The notes beneath the pieces were generated by a model. It saw only the letters and a list, made by a program, of their open reading frames with translations. It searched no databases and was not told where the DNA came from. A program made the position numbers and the translations under genes. This document shows, one piece after another, positions 1 to 8,718 of a DNA stretch of 64,000 nt. Location: contig DAORRV010000003.1 of the NCBI GenBank assembly GCA_035443185.1, positions 31,290 to 95,289 on the forward strand, written 5' to 3'. Positions within the stretch are counted from its first letter, which is position 1. Each line of letters begins with the position of its first letter. This stretch comes from UBA2330 sp035443185. GTDB lineage: Bacteria; Bacteroidota; Ignavibacteria; Tepidaquicellales; Tepidaquicellaceae.

Positions 1-599
1 CTTTTCCAATCTATTCCGTTTTTTGATTCTGCATATCTGATATTATAAAAATGTTTCAGAGTTCCTTTTTCCTCTGTCCATTTTATCAAAGAGACATACC
101 ACATCTTCCATTTCCCATCATCGATCATCACATATGGAGCGAAGGTCGAATAAGGATCAACGTCATTTGAAAAAAGAACAGCAGGACCTCTCGACAATTT
201 TTCAAATTTCTCACCTCCGTCCTCACTTACCGCAATTCCGTTAAAAGAAAAGAATGGGACATTTTTTCCTAAAGTCCAACCGTTATAATACAAATACTTT
301 TTATTTTCAAATGTCACACAGGATGTCGGCATGATACCCGCATCATCAAATGCTCCAAGCTGACCAAGTTTCAATACCGGATCTCTACTTATTTCAATTA
401 TTTTAAAAGGATCATTCAGATCGATCTTTATATATGCACCTTGTGATCTGCCTTTTTCATCTCTTGCTGAAAAATAGATACGGGCTTTTCCATTTTCAAT
501 CTTATCTAATACAGGCATCATTGCATGAGTCTGCATCCACTCAATTGTCCTATCCGGCATAAAGATCATTCCCAGTTTTTTCCAGTTCTGTTTTTTCAA
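1..599 (-). CDS. Glycosidase-like beta-propeller protein (partial, C-terminus off the window)
   Basis: About 199 codons read in one open frame to the left edge, so the C-terminal part is missing. The translation has repeated blade-like motifs such as ARIYFSARDEKGRSQGAYI, YLYYNGW and WKMWYVS, which recall five-bladed beta-propeller glycosidases (GH43/GH130-like folds). Members of this group often sit at the end of polysaccharide loci, where they may trim or modify glycans; that role is inferred. I chose a TTG start at 599, giving a first stretch MKKQNWKKLGMIF that resembles family N-termini. The first ATG in frame is at 569, and an upstream stop lies at 618-620. It is separated from the next gene upstream by 254 bases, the largest gap in the minus-strand block, so it may not be cotranscribed with it. 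Confidence 0.6.
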   Translation of the reverse strand, partial: MKKQNWKKLGMIFMPDRTIEWMQTHAMMPVLDKIENGKARIYFSARDEKGRSQGAYIKIDLNDPFKIIEISRDPVLKLGQLGAFDDAGIMPTSCVTFENKKYLYYNGWTLGKNVPFFSFNGIAVSEDGGEKFEKLSRGPAVLFSNDVDPYSTFAPYVMIDDGKWKMWYVSLIKWTEEKGTLKHFYNIRYAESKNGIDWK

Positions 600-726
600 A
601 TAAAATTTATTATCTAATTATTAATGTAAAACTCAAATTCGTCACATAAATTTTAAGAAATTTTTCAGTGAATTTATCAGACAGAAAATCTAAAGTTTTA
701 AAAGCACCTTTCAGAATAATTCAAAA

Positions 727-770
727 GTAATTCCACCTTTAAAAAGGGGAGCAAAGTGAGTTGTTGCCGG
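727..770. repeat. Dispersed hairpin repeat, left copy
   Basis: The segment matches, with several substitutions, a second copy at 63846-63890 in the same orientation. Shared parts are the lead GTAATTCC, a C-rich/G-rich inverted repeat around an A-rich loop, and the tail TTGTTGCC. This copy has a degraded stem (CCACCTTT against AAGGGG). It lies in the 254-base non-coding gap between the partial left gene and the acetyltransferase gene. No other feature is seen in that gap. Confidence 0.65.
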
Positions 771-853
771 ATGAAAAATGATTCAATGAATTTCAAAGAA
801 TCTTGTTGAAGTAAAAGAGTCAATTTAAATTCTAATTATTTCCTTATTAAAAA

Positions 854-1522
854 TTACGATATCTTTATCTCATCACTTTTTTTCTCAAACAACACTGATC
901 TTGCAGGAAGATATACACCTTTCTCTTCAGTGTCTTTCATAATTATTGCACCCGCTGCTATCAGTGTTTCAGGAGCTATTGTGATATCGTCACGTATAGT
1001 TGCATTTACTCCTATAAAACAATTTCTCTTTATTGTTACAAATCCTGAAACTACAACATGCGATGTTATAAAATTATGATCTTCAATTGTTACATCATGT
1101 CCAATATGATTGCCGCTCCATAACACTACATTGTTTCCTATTTTTACAAATGGTTGTATGGTATTATCTTCAAGTATAAAACAATTGTCACCTGTTGGAA
1201 ACTGTGTTAAAAATGAACATCGGGTACTTATATAATTTGCCATTCGGTATCCCTTTTCTTTACACTTATTATAAAGATCTTCCCTGATCTTATTCATGTT
1301 AGTATAACCCACTGCAACAAATGCTTCATATTCTGTAGGTGGATATTCTTTTTCCAAATCTTCAAATGCAGTTACCGGAAGTCTTTCAAATTCAGATTCG
1401 GTTATATATTTTTTGTCAACTGAAAATGCAATTGGCTCATAATCCGAATCAATATCAAAAAAATATTTTGCAAGCCTGGCATTTGATGTGTTGCCGATAA
1501 TAATCAATTTTTTATTTTTCAT
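854..1522 (-). CDS. NeuD/PglD-like sugar O- or N-acyltransferase
   Basis: Predicted hexapeptide-repeat acyltransferase of 222 residues, close to the usual NeuD/PglD length. The N-terminal part is a small Rossmann-like sugar-binding domain beginning KKLIIIGNTSNARLAKYFF. From about residue 105 onward the sequence has left-handed beta-helix turns, including SGNHIGHDVTIEDHNF and GVNATIRDDITI. The histidines in NHIGHD are the likely catalytic region. Such proteins transfer acetyl from acetyl-CoA to amino sugars or sialic-acid-like sugars in the cytoplasm. It follows the WbqC-like gene by 54 bases, within which a 7-base tandem repeat supplies several extra ATG triplets. The ATG at 1522 is the only one of the four that opens the long frame. 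Confidence 0.85.
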   Translation of the reverse strand: MKNKKLIIIGNTSNARLAKYFFDIDSDYEPIAFSVDKKYITESEFERLPVTAFEDLEKEYPPTEYEAFVAVGYTNMNKIREDLYNKCKEKGYRMANYISTRCSFLTQFPTGDNCFILEDNTIQPFVKIGNNVVLWSGNHIGHDVTIEDHNFITSHVVVSGFVTIKRNCFIGVNATIRDDITIAPETLIAAGAIIMKDTEEKGVYLPARSVLFEKKSDEIKIS

Positions 1523-1546
1523 TTTTCATTTTTCATTTTTCATTTT
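1520..1546 (-). repeat. Tandem 7-base repeat (ATGAAAA, four ATG copies) over a start codon
   Basis: On the minus strand ATG triplets occur at 1543, 1536, 1529 and 1522, exactly seven bases apart. The last is the start of the NeuD-like gene. Each of the three upstream ATGs opens a five-codon frame (MKNEK then stop). Slippage would change the number of decoy starts but leave the true start intact. Confidence 0.9.
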
Positions 1547-1616
1547 ATTAAAAGTTTTCATAAAATTTTTCACTTTTCACTTTTCACTTTTATTAAATGT
1601 TTTCATAAAATTTTTC
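1544..1616. repeat. Direct duplication of the 3' end of the WbqC-like gene plus 7-base repeats
   Basis: A 28-base segment at 1589-1616, inside the end of the WbqC-like gene, recurs at 1544-1571 with one mismatch at an offset of 45 bases. Between them are three CACTTTT units at 1571, 1578 and 1585 that include the stop codon. Read past the stop in the same frame, the sequence again encodes KNFMKTFNK, so the gene's tail has been copied. Confidence 0.9.
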
Positions 1617-2281
1617 GCATCAGGACCTTCATTAAAGATCAGATCTATAATACTGACCGCATGTGTAAACTCTCCATGAAGTTGCCTGTACTCAGGATAT
1701 CCGCTATAATCAAAATAGTGTATTTTAATATTTTCATTTTCAAATTTACTTTCATCCATGTATGCTTTTGCTGCTGGTCCTGAATAATAATCTGTAGCGT
1801 TGAGTTTTTTACAAATATCTACAAGTCTTTCTGACTTTTCTTCAAGCAGTTCAAATTCATCCGACTGCCTGATCTTAGTTTCAATGCCGAGAAGTTTACA
1901 AATAGCTTTTGTAAAAGTAGTATTCACATCACTTATCAGAACATATTCCTTTCCCATATATAACTCCTGAAAAAAATCCTTATACTCTTTGAAATATTCA
2001 GCCTTCGAATAATTATGAGTGATCGTGTCCCAGTGATTTTTAGCCCAGCCCGGATCACTGATCGTTGTATCTTTAATTTTTTGAAAATATTTTCCTTTTA
2101 CTTCGACAGGCACAGTAAGCCACTTTACTCCATCCTTTGTCTTTATCTGATTTCTGTTTCTCCAGTCCCTTCTCGTAAATTGCATGTCATCATAAAACAC
2201 AAATTCATCTGCAAGATTTACTGAATCAAAAAATCCTTTCCAGGGAATATAATTTGATTGTGTGATTACAACTTTTTTCAA
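1577..2281 (-). CDS. WbqC-like family protein
   Basis: A 234-residue protein of the WbqC family, which occurs in O-antigen and flagellin-glycosylation loci and has no settled biochemical role. The family signature is the N-terminal motif VITQSNYIPWKGFFD, followed by FTRRDWRNRNQIK and a central WLTVPV strand. It has no signal peptide or membrane segment, so it is probably cytoplasmic. It starts 7 bases after the GtrB-like glycosyltransferase gene. Its C-terminal codons are duplicated downstream of its stop, so the present stop lies inside a 7-base tandem repeat and C-terminal length may vary between strains. That variability is an inference. Confidence 0.85.
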   Translation of the reverse strand: MKKVVITQSNYIPWKGFFDSVNLADEFVFYDDMQFTRRDWRNRNQIKTKDGVKWLTVPVEVKGKYFQKIKDTTISDPGWAKNHWDTITHNYSKAEYFKEYKDFFQELYMGKEYVLISDVNTTFTKAICKLLGIETKIRQSDEFELLEEKSERLVDICKKLNATDYYSGPAAKAYMDESKFENENIKIHYFDYSGYPEYRQLHGEFTHAVSIIDLIFNEGPDAKNFMKTFNKSEK

Positions 2282-2288
2282 AACTATA

Positions 2289-3212
2289 TTATAAATTTAT
2301 TTTCTTATCAATTATATAAAGAGGTCTTCCCTTGGTCTGCTCAAATATTTTCCCAATGTATATTCCTGTTATTCCTATGCTCATTAAAATCAGACCGGTA
2401 GAAAAAAGTACTGCCACTATCAAACTTGGCCAGCCTGCCTGAAAACTTTTCATGAAATAAGTTATTACTATGTATATTCCAATGAGCAAAGTTACAAATG
2501 AGATCAATAATCCGCCATAGATAGACAGCCTCAGAAGTTTATCTGAATGTGATGTCCAGCCCTGAACTGCTGTGAAAAATAATTTTGATAATGTATAAGA
2601 TGAATTGCCTTCAAACCTTTCTTTATGCTCGACTGATAAATATGTTGATTTAAAACCAACCCATTTAAGAAGTTGAATATATAATCTGTCCTGATCTTTT
2701 AGTTTGACGAATTCATCTTTTACCCTTTTACTAATCAAAGTCATCGATCCTACTTGCAGATCAAAATTCTTATCTGCAAATAATCTGAATAATGAATTAT
2801 AAATTTTTGCCGTTACTTTTTTAAAGAATGAATGTTTCCTTCCAATTCGTTTTGTAAAAACTACCTCATATCCTTCATCAAATTTTTTAAGTAATTCTTT
2901 AAAATAAGATGGGTCATCCTGTAAGTCACAATCCATTATTATCACAATGTCACCTGTAGCAGCCTTCAAACCCGCAGTGATTGCATAATGCTGTCCGAAA
3001 TTTCTGCTGAGCTTAATGCCTTTTACATTCGGATTTATTCTGCAGTTCTCTTCAATCTTTTCCCAGGAATCATCACCGCCGCAGTCTTCCACTAATATGA
3101 TCTCATGGCTGTCGGATATTTTTGATGCCTCCTCAGATACACGTCTTACCAGCTCATCAACTATCTTTCCCGCTTTATAAACTGGGCTGACTATCGATAT
3201 GGTTCTACCCAT
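2289..3212 (-). CDS. GT2 polyprenyl-phosphate glycosyltransferase (GtrB/ArnC-like)
   Basis: A 307-residue family 2 glycosyltransferase with the layout of GtrB, ArnC and DPM1-like enzymes. It has an N-terminal catalytic domain (SIVSPVYKAGK; the metal-binding DCDLQDDP near residues 94-101; KLSRNFGQHYA) followed by two hydrophobic segments at about 229-254 and 263-290. Such enzymes transfer a sugar from a nucleotide donor to undecaprenyl phosphate on the cytoplasmic face, and the lipid-linked sugar is then used in the periplasm. This suggests late modification of the glycan outside the membrane. The start overlaps the end of the upstream glycosyltransferase gene by 8 bases. The sugar cannot be told from sequence. 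Confidence 0.85.
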   Translation of the reverse strand: MGRTISIVSPVYKAGKIVDELVRRVSEEASKISDSHEIILVEDCGGDDSWEKIEENCRINPNVKGIKLSRNFGQHYAITAGLKAATGDIVIIMDCDLQDDPSYFKELLKKFDEGYEVVFTKRIGRKHSFFKKVTAKIYNSLFRLFADKNFDLQVGSMTLISKRVKDEFVKLKDQDRLYIQLLKWVGFKSTYLSVEHKERFEGNSSYTLSKLFFTAVQGWTSHSDKLLRLSIYGGLLISFVTLLIGIYIVITYFMKSFQAGWPSLIVAVLFSTGLILMSIGITGIYIGKIFEQTKGRPLYIIDKKINL

Positions 3213-4407
3213 TTTGATTTATCATATTTTGAAAAAACTCTTTAAACTTTTCATTTTGATCTTCTAATCGAAATTCCTTTTTTACCCTTTCTCTAGCTGT
3301 ATCTGAAATTTTCTTTCTATCTACAAAACTCATTTTACATACTTCTGCTATCTTTTCATTAAATGATTTAAAATTCCTTTTAGGAATAATCCATCCTGAT
3401 TCACCGTCAACAACATTTTCTTTCAGCCCTTCAGCGTCACTGACTATACACATCAAACCAGCTGCCTGTGCTTCTAATACCGATACACAAAATCCTTCTT
3501 CATAACTCGGCTGCAAATAAATATCTGAATTGCCCATTATTTCCAATACTTCATCATGTGATTTCTTTCCGCAAAAATTTATTTTATTCTCAAGACCATA
3601 TTGATAAACTGCAAATTTTAACCGCTCTAATTCAGGACCGTCTCCAATAATATTATAGGAAAAATCTATTCCATCATCAGACAGTAATTTCAAGGCAGAT
3701 ATAGCTGTCTCATAATTTTTTATCCAGTTTAATCTGCCCACTGTTAATATTTTTGGAACAGAAATATCCGTTCTCATTTTATTCTGACTTAATTTTTCAA
3801 AGTCGATCGCAGGCGTGATCTTTATGTAAGGAGTTTTTTCCGGAAGACCAAGCGATACAGCTTTCTCCCTAAGGTAATTTGATATTGTATGGACTTTGTC
3901 GATGTTCCTCCAGACATTCTTATAACAGTCAGAATTTTTCAATGGATAAATGTTTATATCATAACCTCTGAAACTCACACTCATCTTTGCATTCATTGCC
4001 TTTGCAACATTTTCTCTCTGTATTGCCATAGTCGTAAATCCAAAATGCAGCACATCAATATTCTCTTTTAAGATATGTGCATTCAGATATACTGATTTCA
4101 TTCTTTCTGAAAAATTTTTCCCAACCTTTGACTCCAGACTAATTAGTTTTAATGTTTTCTTTAGTGAGAAAATAAATCTGAATGATACCACATATATAAA
4201 TAATAAAAACTGATAGATACTGCTGCTTCTATATACCGGATAAGCAGGTATTACTTTTACTTTTTCGTTAGCTCTATTCTTTGAATTTTTTTTATTACCT
4301 GTGAAAAGTAATACTTCAAATCCCGATTCTACCAGTCCGTTTATTTTAAAATTAAAAAATGTTTCTGAATATTGCGGAACTTCAGGTAATACCAATCCTA
4401 TTTTCAT
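3205..4407 (-). CDS. GT4-family glycosyltransferase
   Basis: A 400-residue GT-B glycosyltransferase. The N-terminal acceptor half begins MKIGLVLPEVPQYSETFF. The C-terminal donor half carries VGRLNWIKNYETAI and the EX7E-type donor site within PSYEEGFCVSVLEAQAAG, typical of family 4. FRGYDINIYP in the middle is a common family motif. It probably adds one sugar to the growing lipid-linked chain in the cytoplasm. The gene follows a paralogous GT4 gene by 4 bases and overlaps the next gene by 8. Donor and acceptor are unknown. Confidence 0.88.
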   Translation of the reverse strand: MKIGLVLPEVPQYSETFFNFKINGLVESGFEVLLFTGNKKNSKNRANEKVKVIPAYPVYRSSSIYQFLLFIYVVSFRFIFSLKKTLKLISLESKVGKNFSERMKSVYLNAHILKENIDVLHFGFTTMAIQRENVAKAMNAKMSVSFRGYDINIYPLKNSDCYKNVWRNIDKVHTISNYLREKAVSLGLPEKTPYIKITPAIDFEKLSQNKMRTDISVPKILTVGRLNWIKNYETAISALKLLSDDGIDFSYNIIGDGPELERLKFAVYQYGLENKINFCGKKSHDEVLEIMGNSDIYLQPSYEEGFCVSVLEAQAAGLMCIVSDAEGLKENVVDGESGWIIPKRNFKSFNEKIAEVCKMSFVDRKKISDTARERVKKEFRLEDQNEKFKEFFQNMINQNG

Positions 4408-4411
4408 AACC

Positions 4412-5596
4412 CTAGCTATATAGCAGGGAATTATAAAAATTCACAAAGCCATCTATTTGTTTTTTATCTGTAAATTTTTCTGAAATAGTATTTTTAGCAA
4501 TGAGCTTCATCTGTTCCTTTTTATTCTCACTTAACTCAGAATACTCGATAATTTTTTGAGCAAGCATATTCGGATCTCTTACTTTTGCCATCATCCCATT
4601 TTCAAAATCTGAAACAGCTTCATTCATTCCGCCGCAGTCAGTACTTATGACCGGTACTCCGATCGCCATTGATTCAAGTACTACATTTGCAATACCTTCT
4701 TCTACACTTGGAAGTAAAAGCATATCCGATTTTTTAAGCTCATTCATTAATTCATCATGAGCCATACCATTTTTTAAAACTACTCTGCTTTTTAATTCTT
4801 TATCAGAAAGTATATATAATATTTCTTCAGGAACATCACCTTGTGCTACGATTGTATATTGAAAATTAAATCCCTTTCCGATCAGAATCTTCATCGCATC
4901 AAATGCATAATGATAACCCTTCTTCCAGTGATACCTTCCTATAGAAATTATATTAGTTACTTCTGATCTATTTATTTTTGATTCCGTTTTAATTTGAAGA
5001 AGCTCATCTTGAACACTCGAATAGATCACTTTGATTTTTTCAGGAGCAGCTCCATATTTCTGCGCTTCAATTGATATTGCTTTAGATACTGCATGAAAAC
5101 CATCTAATTTAGGAAAATATTTTCGGTAACTTTCAGCAAGCGATTCGTCATTAAGAGGTGAATAATTAATATGAGCACCTCTCAGACTCAATGCAAACCT
5201 GCATTTCATTAGATTAAATAAATATGAATTTTTCTGAACTGTCTTTGCCCACTGGATGTGAAATATATCCGGTTCATTATTTATTATTGGCAGCATCATT
5301 CCAAGTTCTTTGAGTTTACTTTTCAGACCTGTGTCTGATGAAGAAATATATTTCAAAAGCTTTGAAAATTTATTCGGACTTTTGAAAAATAATTTCAAGG
5401 ATTCTTTCAAAATAAAAAATAATATGATAATACTATTATTAGGAGTATTATGCACTTCAACATTTTCGTTGTATTTTACATCTCTTATTTTTTTACCGAA
5501 TAATAATATTCTGAATCCAGAATTTGATAAATTTCTGATAAGGTTTTCAATGAACGTAGTTGAAGGAATGTTGCCGGAATAAATTGCTACTTTCAT
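4412..5596 (-). CDS. GT4-family glycosyltransferase
   Basis: A 394-residue GT-B enzyme that resembles its downstream neighbour: both have a SLRGAHINYSP/SFRGYDINIYP motif in the middle. The donor half shows SIGRYHWKKGYHYAFDAM, then LPSVEEGIANVVLESMAIG containing the EX7E pair, then VISTDCGG. No signal peptide is seen. The start overlaps the asparagine-synthetase-like gene by 4 bases, which suggests translational coupling. The shared motifs point to an old tandem duplication, with the two enzymes probably adding successive sugars; specificity cannot be stated. Confidence 0.87.
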   Translation of the reverse strand: MKVAIYSGNIPSTTFIENLIRNLSNSGFRILLFGKKIRDVKYNENVEVHNTPNNSIIILFFILKESLKLFFKSPNKFSKLLKYISSSDTGLKSKLKELGMMLPIINNEPDIFHIQWAKTVQKNSYLFNLMKCRFALSLRGAHINYSPLNDESLAESYRKYFPKLDGFHAVSKAISIEAQKYGAAPEKIKVIYSSVQDELLQIKTESKINRSEVTNIISIGRYHWKKGYHYAFDAMKILIGKGFNFQYTIVAQGDVPEEILYILSDKELKSRVVLKNGMAHDELMNELKKSDMLLLPSVEEGIANVVLESMAIGVPVISTDCGGMNEAVSDFENGMMAKVRDPNMLAQKIIEYSELSENKKEQMKLIAKNTISEKFTDKKQIDGFVNFYNSLLYS

Positions 5597-6993
5597 TCTG
5601 ACTCTCTCTGCTTAAATGATAATGAATTAGAAAACTGAGAAATAGTAAGGAGCATGCTCACAGGGTGAGAATATTTTTTGCTGTCTTCATTTATAAATTT
5701 TCCGTAAATATCCTTAACAATTTTTTCCGGTATGATATTTTTTAGATCATCATTTTCAAAAAGTCTCTTTTTCAACTGACTGTCATTATTTTTTCCTAAA
5801 AACTGAATCTCATAATTACTCTTAGTTTTTTTCTTTTTTAAAACATCCTCATTAATAATTCTGTTTACCTTTCTGACTACACGGCCGGGTAAATTTCCAA
5901 TGTTTTGAAAATTCTTATAATTATATAAATTCAAAGGTTCGTAAGACTGCCATGGTATCTTCGCTAATTCAGGATTTTTCATTTTAATATATTCGATCTG
6001 AATTTTTCTCCCGGCAAGTAAATCCTCAGGAATATTACAAATAAATTCACACATTTCATTTTCATAATAAGGCAGAAATATCGGATGAAAATTACTGAAT
6101 ACATTCATGTTTGCACTTGTCCATCTCGGAGCCCAGTACATGGATTTAAAAGCCCTGATTCTAGAATTGGCATTATCAATTTTAATTTCACTTAGAAGTT
6201 CTGAAATTCTGTCTTCCAGATAATTTCTGAATTTCCCTTCCAGTTCCCAATGTTCCCACAACATTTCAGCAAGTTCAATTCCACCTTTTTTAACAATTTT
6301 AGTTAAGACCGTATTTACTAATTCATCAAATCTCAATTCTTCATCTACACCCATTGAATCAAATAAAACATCTCCCCAGTGTCCGAGAAAAAATACATCT
6401 CCAAATTTAGAGACCTCCTTTATTACTGCCATTTGTCTCGGATGTGTAAAGTCCGCATAGCATTGATTTATATCAGCAAGTTCATCTATTACGTCCCAGA
6501 GATACCCTTCCGGAATCACATATTCTTTATATGGAATTCCAAGTACTTCACTTATCAGTCTTCCGTATTTTGTTTCATCAAAACTTTTTTCAAATTTATA
6601 GGAATAACTTTTTGTATCAAATTTATTTCCGATTGCAGCAGCCTGAGATCTGCTGTCAATGCCTCCTGATAATGGCATTATAACTTTCTTATCTTTAAGA
6701 TTTTCATGAATTAATTTTTCAAATAAATGTGCAAACTCCTCTGTTGCCTGTTTAAGATTCATTTCCCGTGGACTGTAATGCCACTTCCAGTATTCTTCAG
6801 CGGATATTATATTTCCGGTTTCATCTATATTGTAATCAGATGCCGGCTGTAACGCCTCAAGATTTTTGTAATATGTGTCTCTTCCTAAAAAAAAACCTAA
6901 AGCTGAAAAAATACAAATTGCTTTCAGATCTAAACCGGATTCATTACCATTTTTATAAAACTGCTGCTTATAAGGAATTATTTCAGTTCTCAA
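5593..6993 (-). CDS. Asparagine-synthetase-like protein with reduced N-terminal domain
   Basis: A 466-residue protein with the ATP-pyrophosphatase signature MPLSGGIDSRSQ (SGGIDSR at residues 109-115) of the asparagine synthetase B C-terminal domain. Full AsnB enzymes have a glutaminase domain of about 200 residues beginning with a catalytic cysteine at position 2. Here position 2 is arginine and only about 100 residues precede the PPi loop, so glutamine hydrolysis is not expected. Related proteins in polysaccharide and natural-product clusters form amides or other ATP-activated products. It directly follows the GT2 gene at 6994 with no gap. A role in amidating an acidic sugar is plausible but only inferred. 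Confidence 0.8.
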   Translation of the reverse strand: MRTEIIPYKQQFYKNGNESGLDLKAICIFSALGFFLGRDTYYKNLEALQPASDYNIDETGNIISAEEYWKWHYSPREMNLKQATEEFAHLFEKLIHENLKDKKVIMPLSGGIDSRSQAAAIGNKFDTKSYSYKFEKSFDETKYGRLISEVLGIPYKEYVIPEGYLWDVIDELADINQCYADFTHPRQMAVIKEVSKFGDVFFLGHWGDVLFDSMGVDEELRFDELVNTVLTKIVKKGGIELAEMLWEHWELEGKFRNYLEDRISELLSEIKIDNANSRIRAFKSMYWAPRWTSANMNVFSNFHPIFLPYYENEMCEFICNIPEDLLAGRKIQIEYIKMKNPELAKIPWQSYEPLNLYNYKNFQNIGNLPGRVVRKVNRIINEDVLKKKKTKSNYEIQFLGKNNDSQLKKRLFENDDLKNIIPEKIVKDIYGKFINEDSKKYSHPVSMLLTISQFSNSLSFKQRESE

Positions 6994-7980
6994 TTATTTT
7001 TTTTTAAACAGATCAAATCTCAGCTTTGCAGAAATTCTGGATGCCGTATCAAAAGGCAATACCAGATCTAATAAATAATCACCTGAATATTTTTTCCATA
7101 TGTCCGGATATTCATTTAGTCTGTTATAAAGATCTTTTCTGCTTTTTAAATAATTTTCTTTACCTGAAATTTTTTTAAGATTTTTATAAAATGCAAATTC
7201 ATTTTCTTCGAGAATACTTTCATTTGAGGATGTTCTTTTTAAAAAATCAATCACCCATTGATAAAATACAAGATTCCATTCATCCATTTTACCACTGTCA
7301 CTTGCTTTCCGTAAAGTTGAGTCCTGATGCTTTCTGTATTTAATAAGCACTTCATCATCATAATATATCTGGAATTTTTCGGATAGCTTTAGCCATAAAA
7401 CTATATCTTCTGAACCTTTTATCGATTCTTCATATCCTTTCACATTTACAAATTCTTTTCTTCTGACCAAGCTTGCACTTGGAAGAGGAGTACCTTTGAG
7501 GTTACTTAAAAAAATTTCCACAAAATCAGGTGGATCATAAATTCCGCTTTTCAAACCTTTTCCATTTAATCCAACTGATTGTACAAAAGATCTGTCCTTA
7601 TACCAGTACAATGCAGGTCCCCAGATCATTGCACATTCAGTTTTATTTCTAAAAATATTTATCTGATGTGAAAGTCTGTTTTCATACCAGATATCATCCT
7701 GATCTATAAATGCAATGATGTCACTTTTGGATTTTTCAAATGCTCTGTTTCTTGAAAATGCAGTACCGTGATTACTGTTGTTATCATGAGTATATAAAAA
7801 TATTTTATCCGGAAACTTTGACTGAATTTTTTTCGCTATTTCAATTGTATCATCTGTACTTCCGTCATCAAAAAATATCCATTCCCAGTCTTTGAAATCC
7901 TGTGCTAATACACTGTCAGCAGTTTCTTCAAGTGTATTTGATCCGTTATACAGCGGAGTAATTATTGAAACTTCCGGCAA
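6994..7980 (-). CDS. GT2-family glycosyltransferase
   Basis: A 328-residue family 2 enzyme with a standard GT-A core: SIITPLYNGSNTLEET at the N-terminus, FFDDGSTDDT for nucleotide binding, and FIDQDDIWYENR as the metal-binding acidic motif. The C-terminal third is helical without an obvious membrane span. It likely adds a sugar in the cytoplasm using a nucleotide-sugar donor. It sits one base downstream of the CmcI-like gene and abuts the asparagine-synthetase-like gene. Confidence 0.88.
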   Translation of the reverse strand: MPEVSIITPLYNGSNTLEETADSVLAQDFKDWEWIFFDDGSTDDTIEIAKKIQSKFPDKIFLYTHDNNSNHGTAFSRNRAFEKSKSDIIAFIDQDDIWYENRLSHQINIFRNKTECAMIWGPALYWYKDRSFVQSVGLNGKGLKSGIYDPPDFVEIFLSNLKGTPLPSASLVRRKEFVNVKGYEESIKGSEDIVLWLKLSEKFQIYYDDEVLIKYRKHQDSTLRKASDSGKMDEWNLVFYQWVIDFLKRTSSNESILEENEFAFYKNLKKISGKENYLKSRKDLYNRLNEYPDIWKKYSGDYLLDLVLPFDTASRISAKLRFDLFKKK

Positions 7981-7981
7981 A

Positions 7982-8695
7982 TTAATCTTTCTTTAAATAA
8001 ATTAATCCATTACCCATTACTCTTGATCCGGGTTTGATAAATTCTTCATACCTGTAATTCTGCTTGATCTCATTCCAGAATTGAATAACCCCATAACCAT
8101 CTTTGTGTGTATTAATATCATGAAATCCGATTATCCCGTCAGAAGACATTAGTTCAGAATAGATTTCAAAATCTTTTTTGATTCCGTCATATGTATGATC
8201 CCCGTCAATATATAAAAAATCTATTGTCTTGTCTCCAAGTACTGACTTCAGCATTTCTACAGTACTATTTGATTTTGAATCTCCGCGAATAAATGACAGT
8301 GAAGTATTTTTTCTGTCAGATGCAAATTCACTAAAAAATTTAATTCTCTTTTCATCATATCCTCCGCCATAATCTCCATCTGGAAGATCTATGCTGATTA
8401 TTTTTTCAGCATGCGGATTTGTCCTCGCCCAGACGTAAAACGTACCTCCGTTCCAAGTACCGATCTCTGTTATAATCTTTGGTTTATGTTCCACTACTTT
8501 TTTACAAAGATCTCTTATTTCTGTGTGCTCCTGAGCAAGTCTGATTTTATCATAGAATCCCCTGCCCTTGTAAATCTCAATTGATTTTAATACTTCATCA
8601 ATATCTTCTGAACTCAATATCTTTTTTAAATTTCTTTTTGATAAACTAAAAGCTACTCTGTCTTTTAGATTCTCATACATATTATCCTTACCCAA
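7982..8695 (-). CDS. CmcI-like class I methyltransferase (cephalosporin hydroxylase family)
   Basis: A 237-residue protein with a SAM-binding Rossmann core: ITEIGTWNGGTFYVWA as motif I, IISIDLPDG as motif II, and FLYIDGDHTYDGIKKDF followed by GIIGFHDI. That combination is typical of the CmcI/rhamnosyl O-methyltransferase group, often called cephalosporin hydroxylase. In glycan loci these enzymes usually O-methylate a sugar hydroxyl, which can cap the chain or mask an epitope; here that is inferred. The acidic residues of IDGDH probably help bind metal or SAM. Confidence 0.8.
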   Translation of the reverse strand: MGKDNMYENLKDRVAFSLSKRNLKKILSSEDIDEVLKSIEIYKGRGFYDKIRLAQEHTEIRDLCKKVVEHKPKIITEIGTWNGGTFYVWARTNPHAEKIISIDLPDGDYGGGYDEKRIKFFSEFASDRKNTSLSFIRGDSKSNSTVEMLKSVLGDKTIDFLYIDGDHTYDGIKKDFEIYSELMSSDGIIGFHDINTHKDGYGVIQFWNEIKQNYRYEEFIKPGSRVMGNGLIYLKKD

Positions 8696-8718
8696 TTTTT
8701 AACTTTAAATTTTTAAAT

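Noticed and set aside
1520..1600. The short repeats as a CRISPR array
   Set aside because: Units are 7 bases in tandem with no spacers and there are no cas genes.
1488..1679. A small plus-strand hydrophobic ORF over the 7-base repeats
   Set aside because: Its phenylalanine-rich sequence comes from the T-rich repeats read in reverse; the minus-strand genes explain the region.
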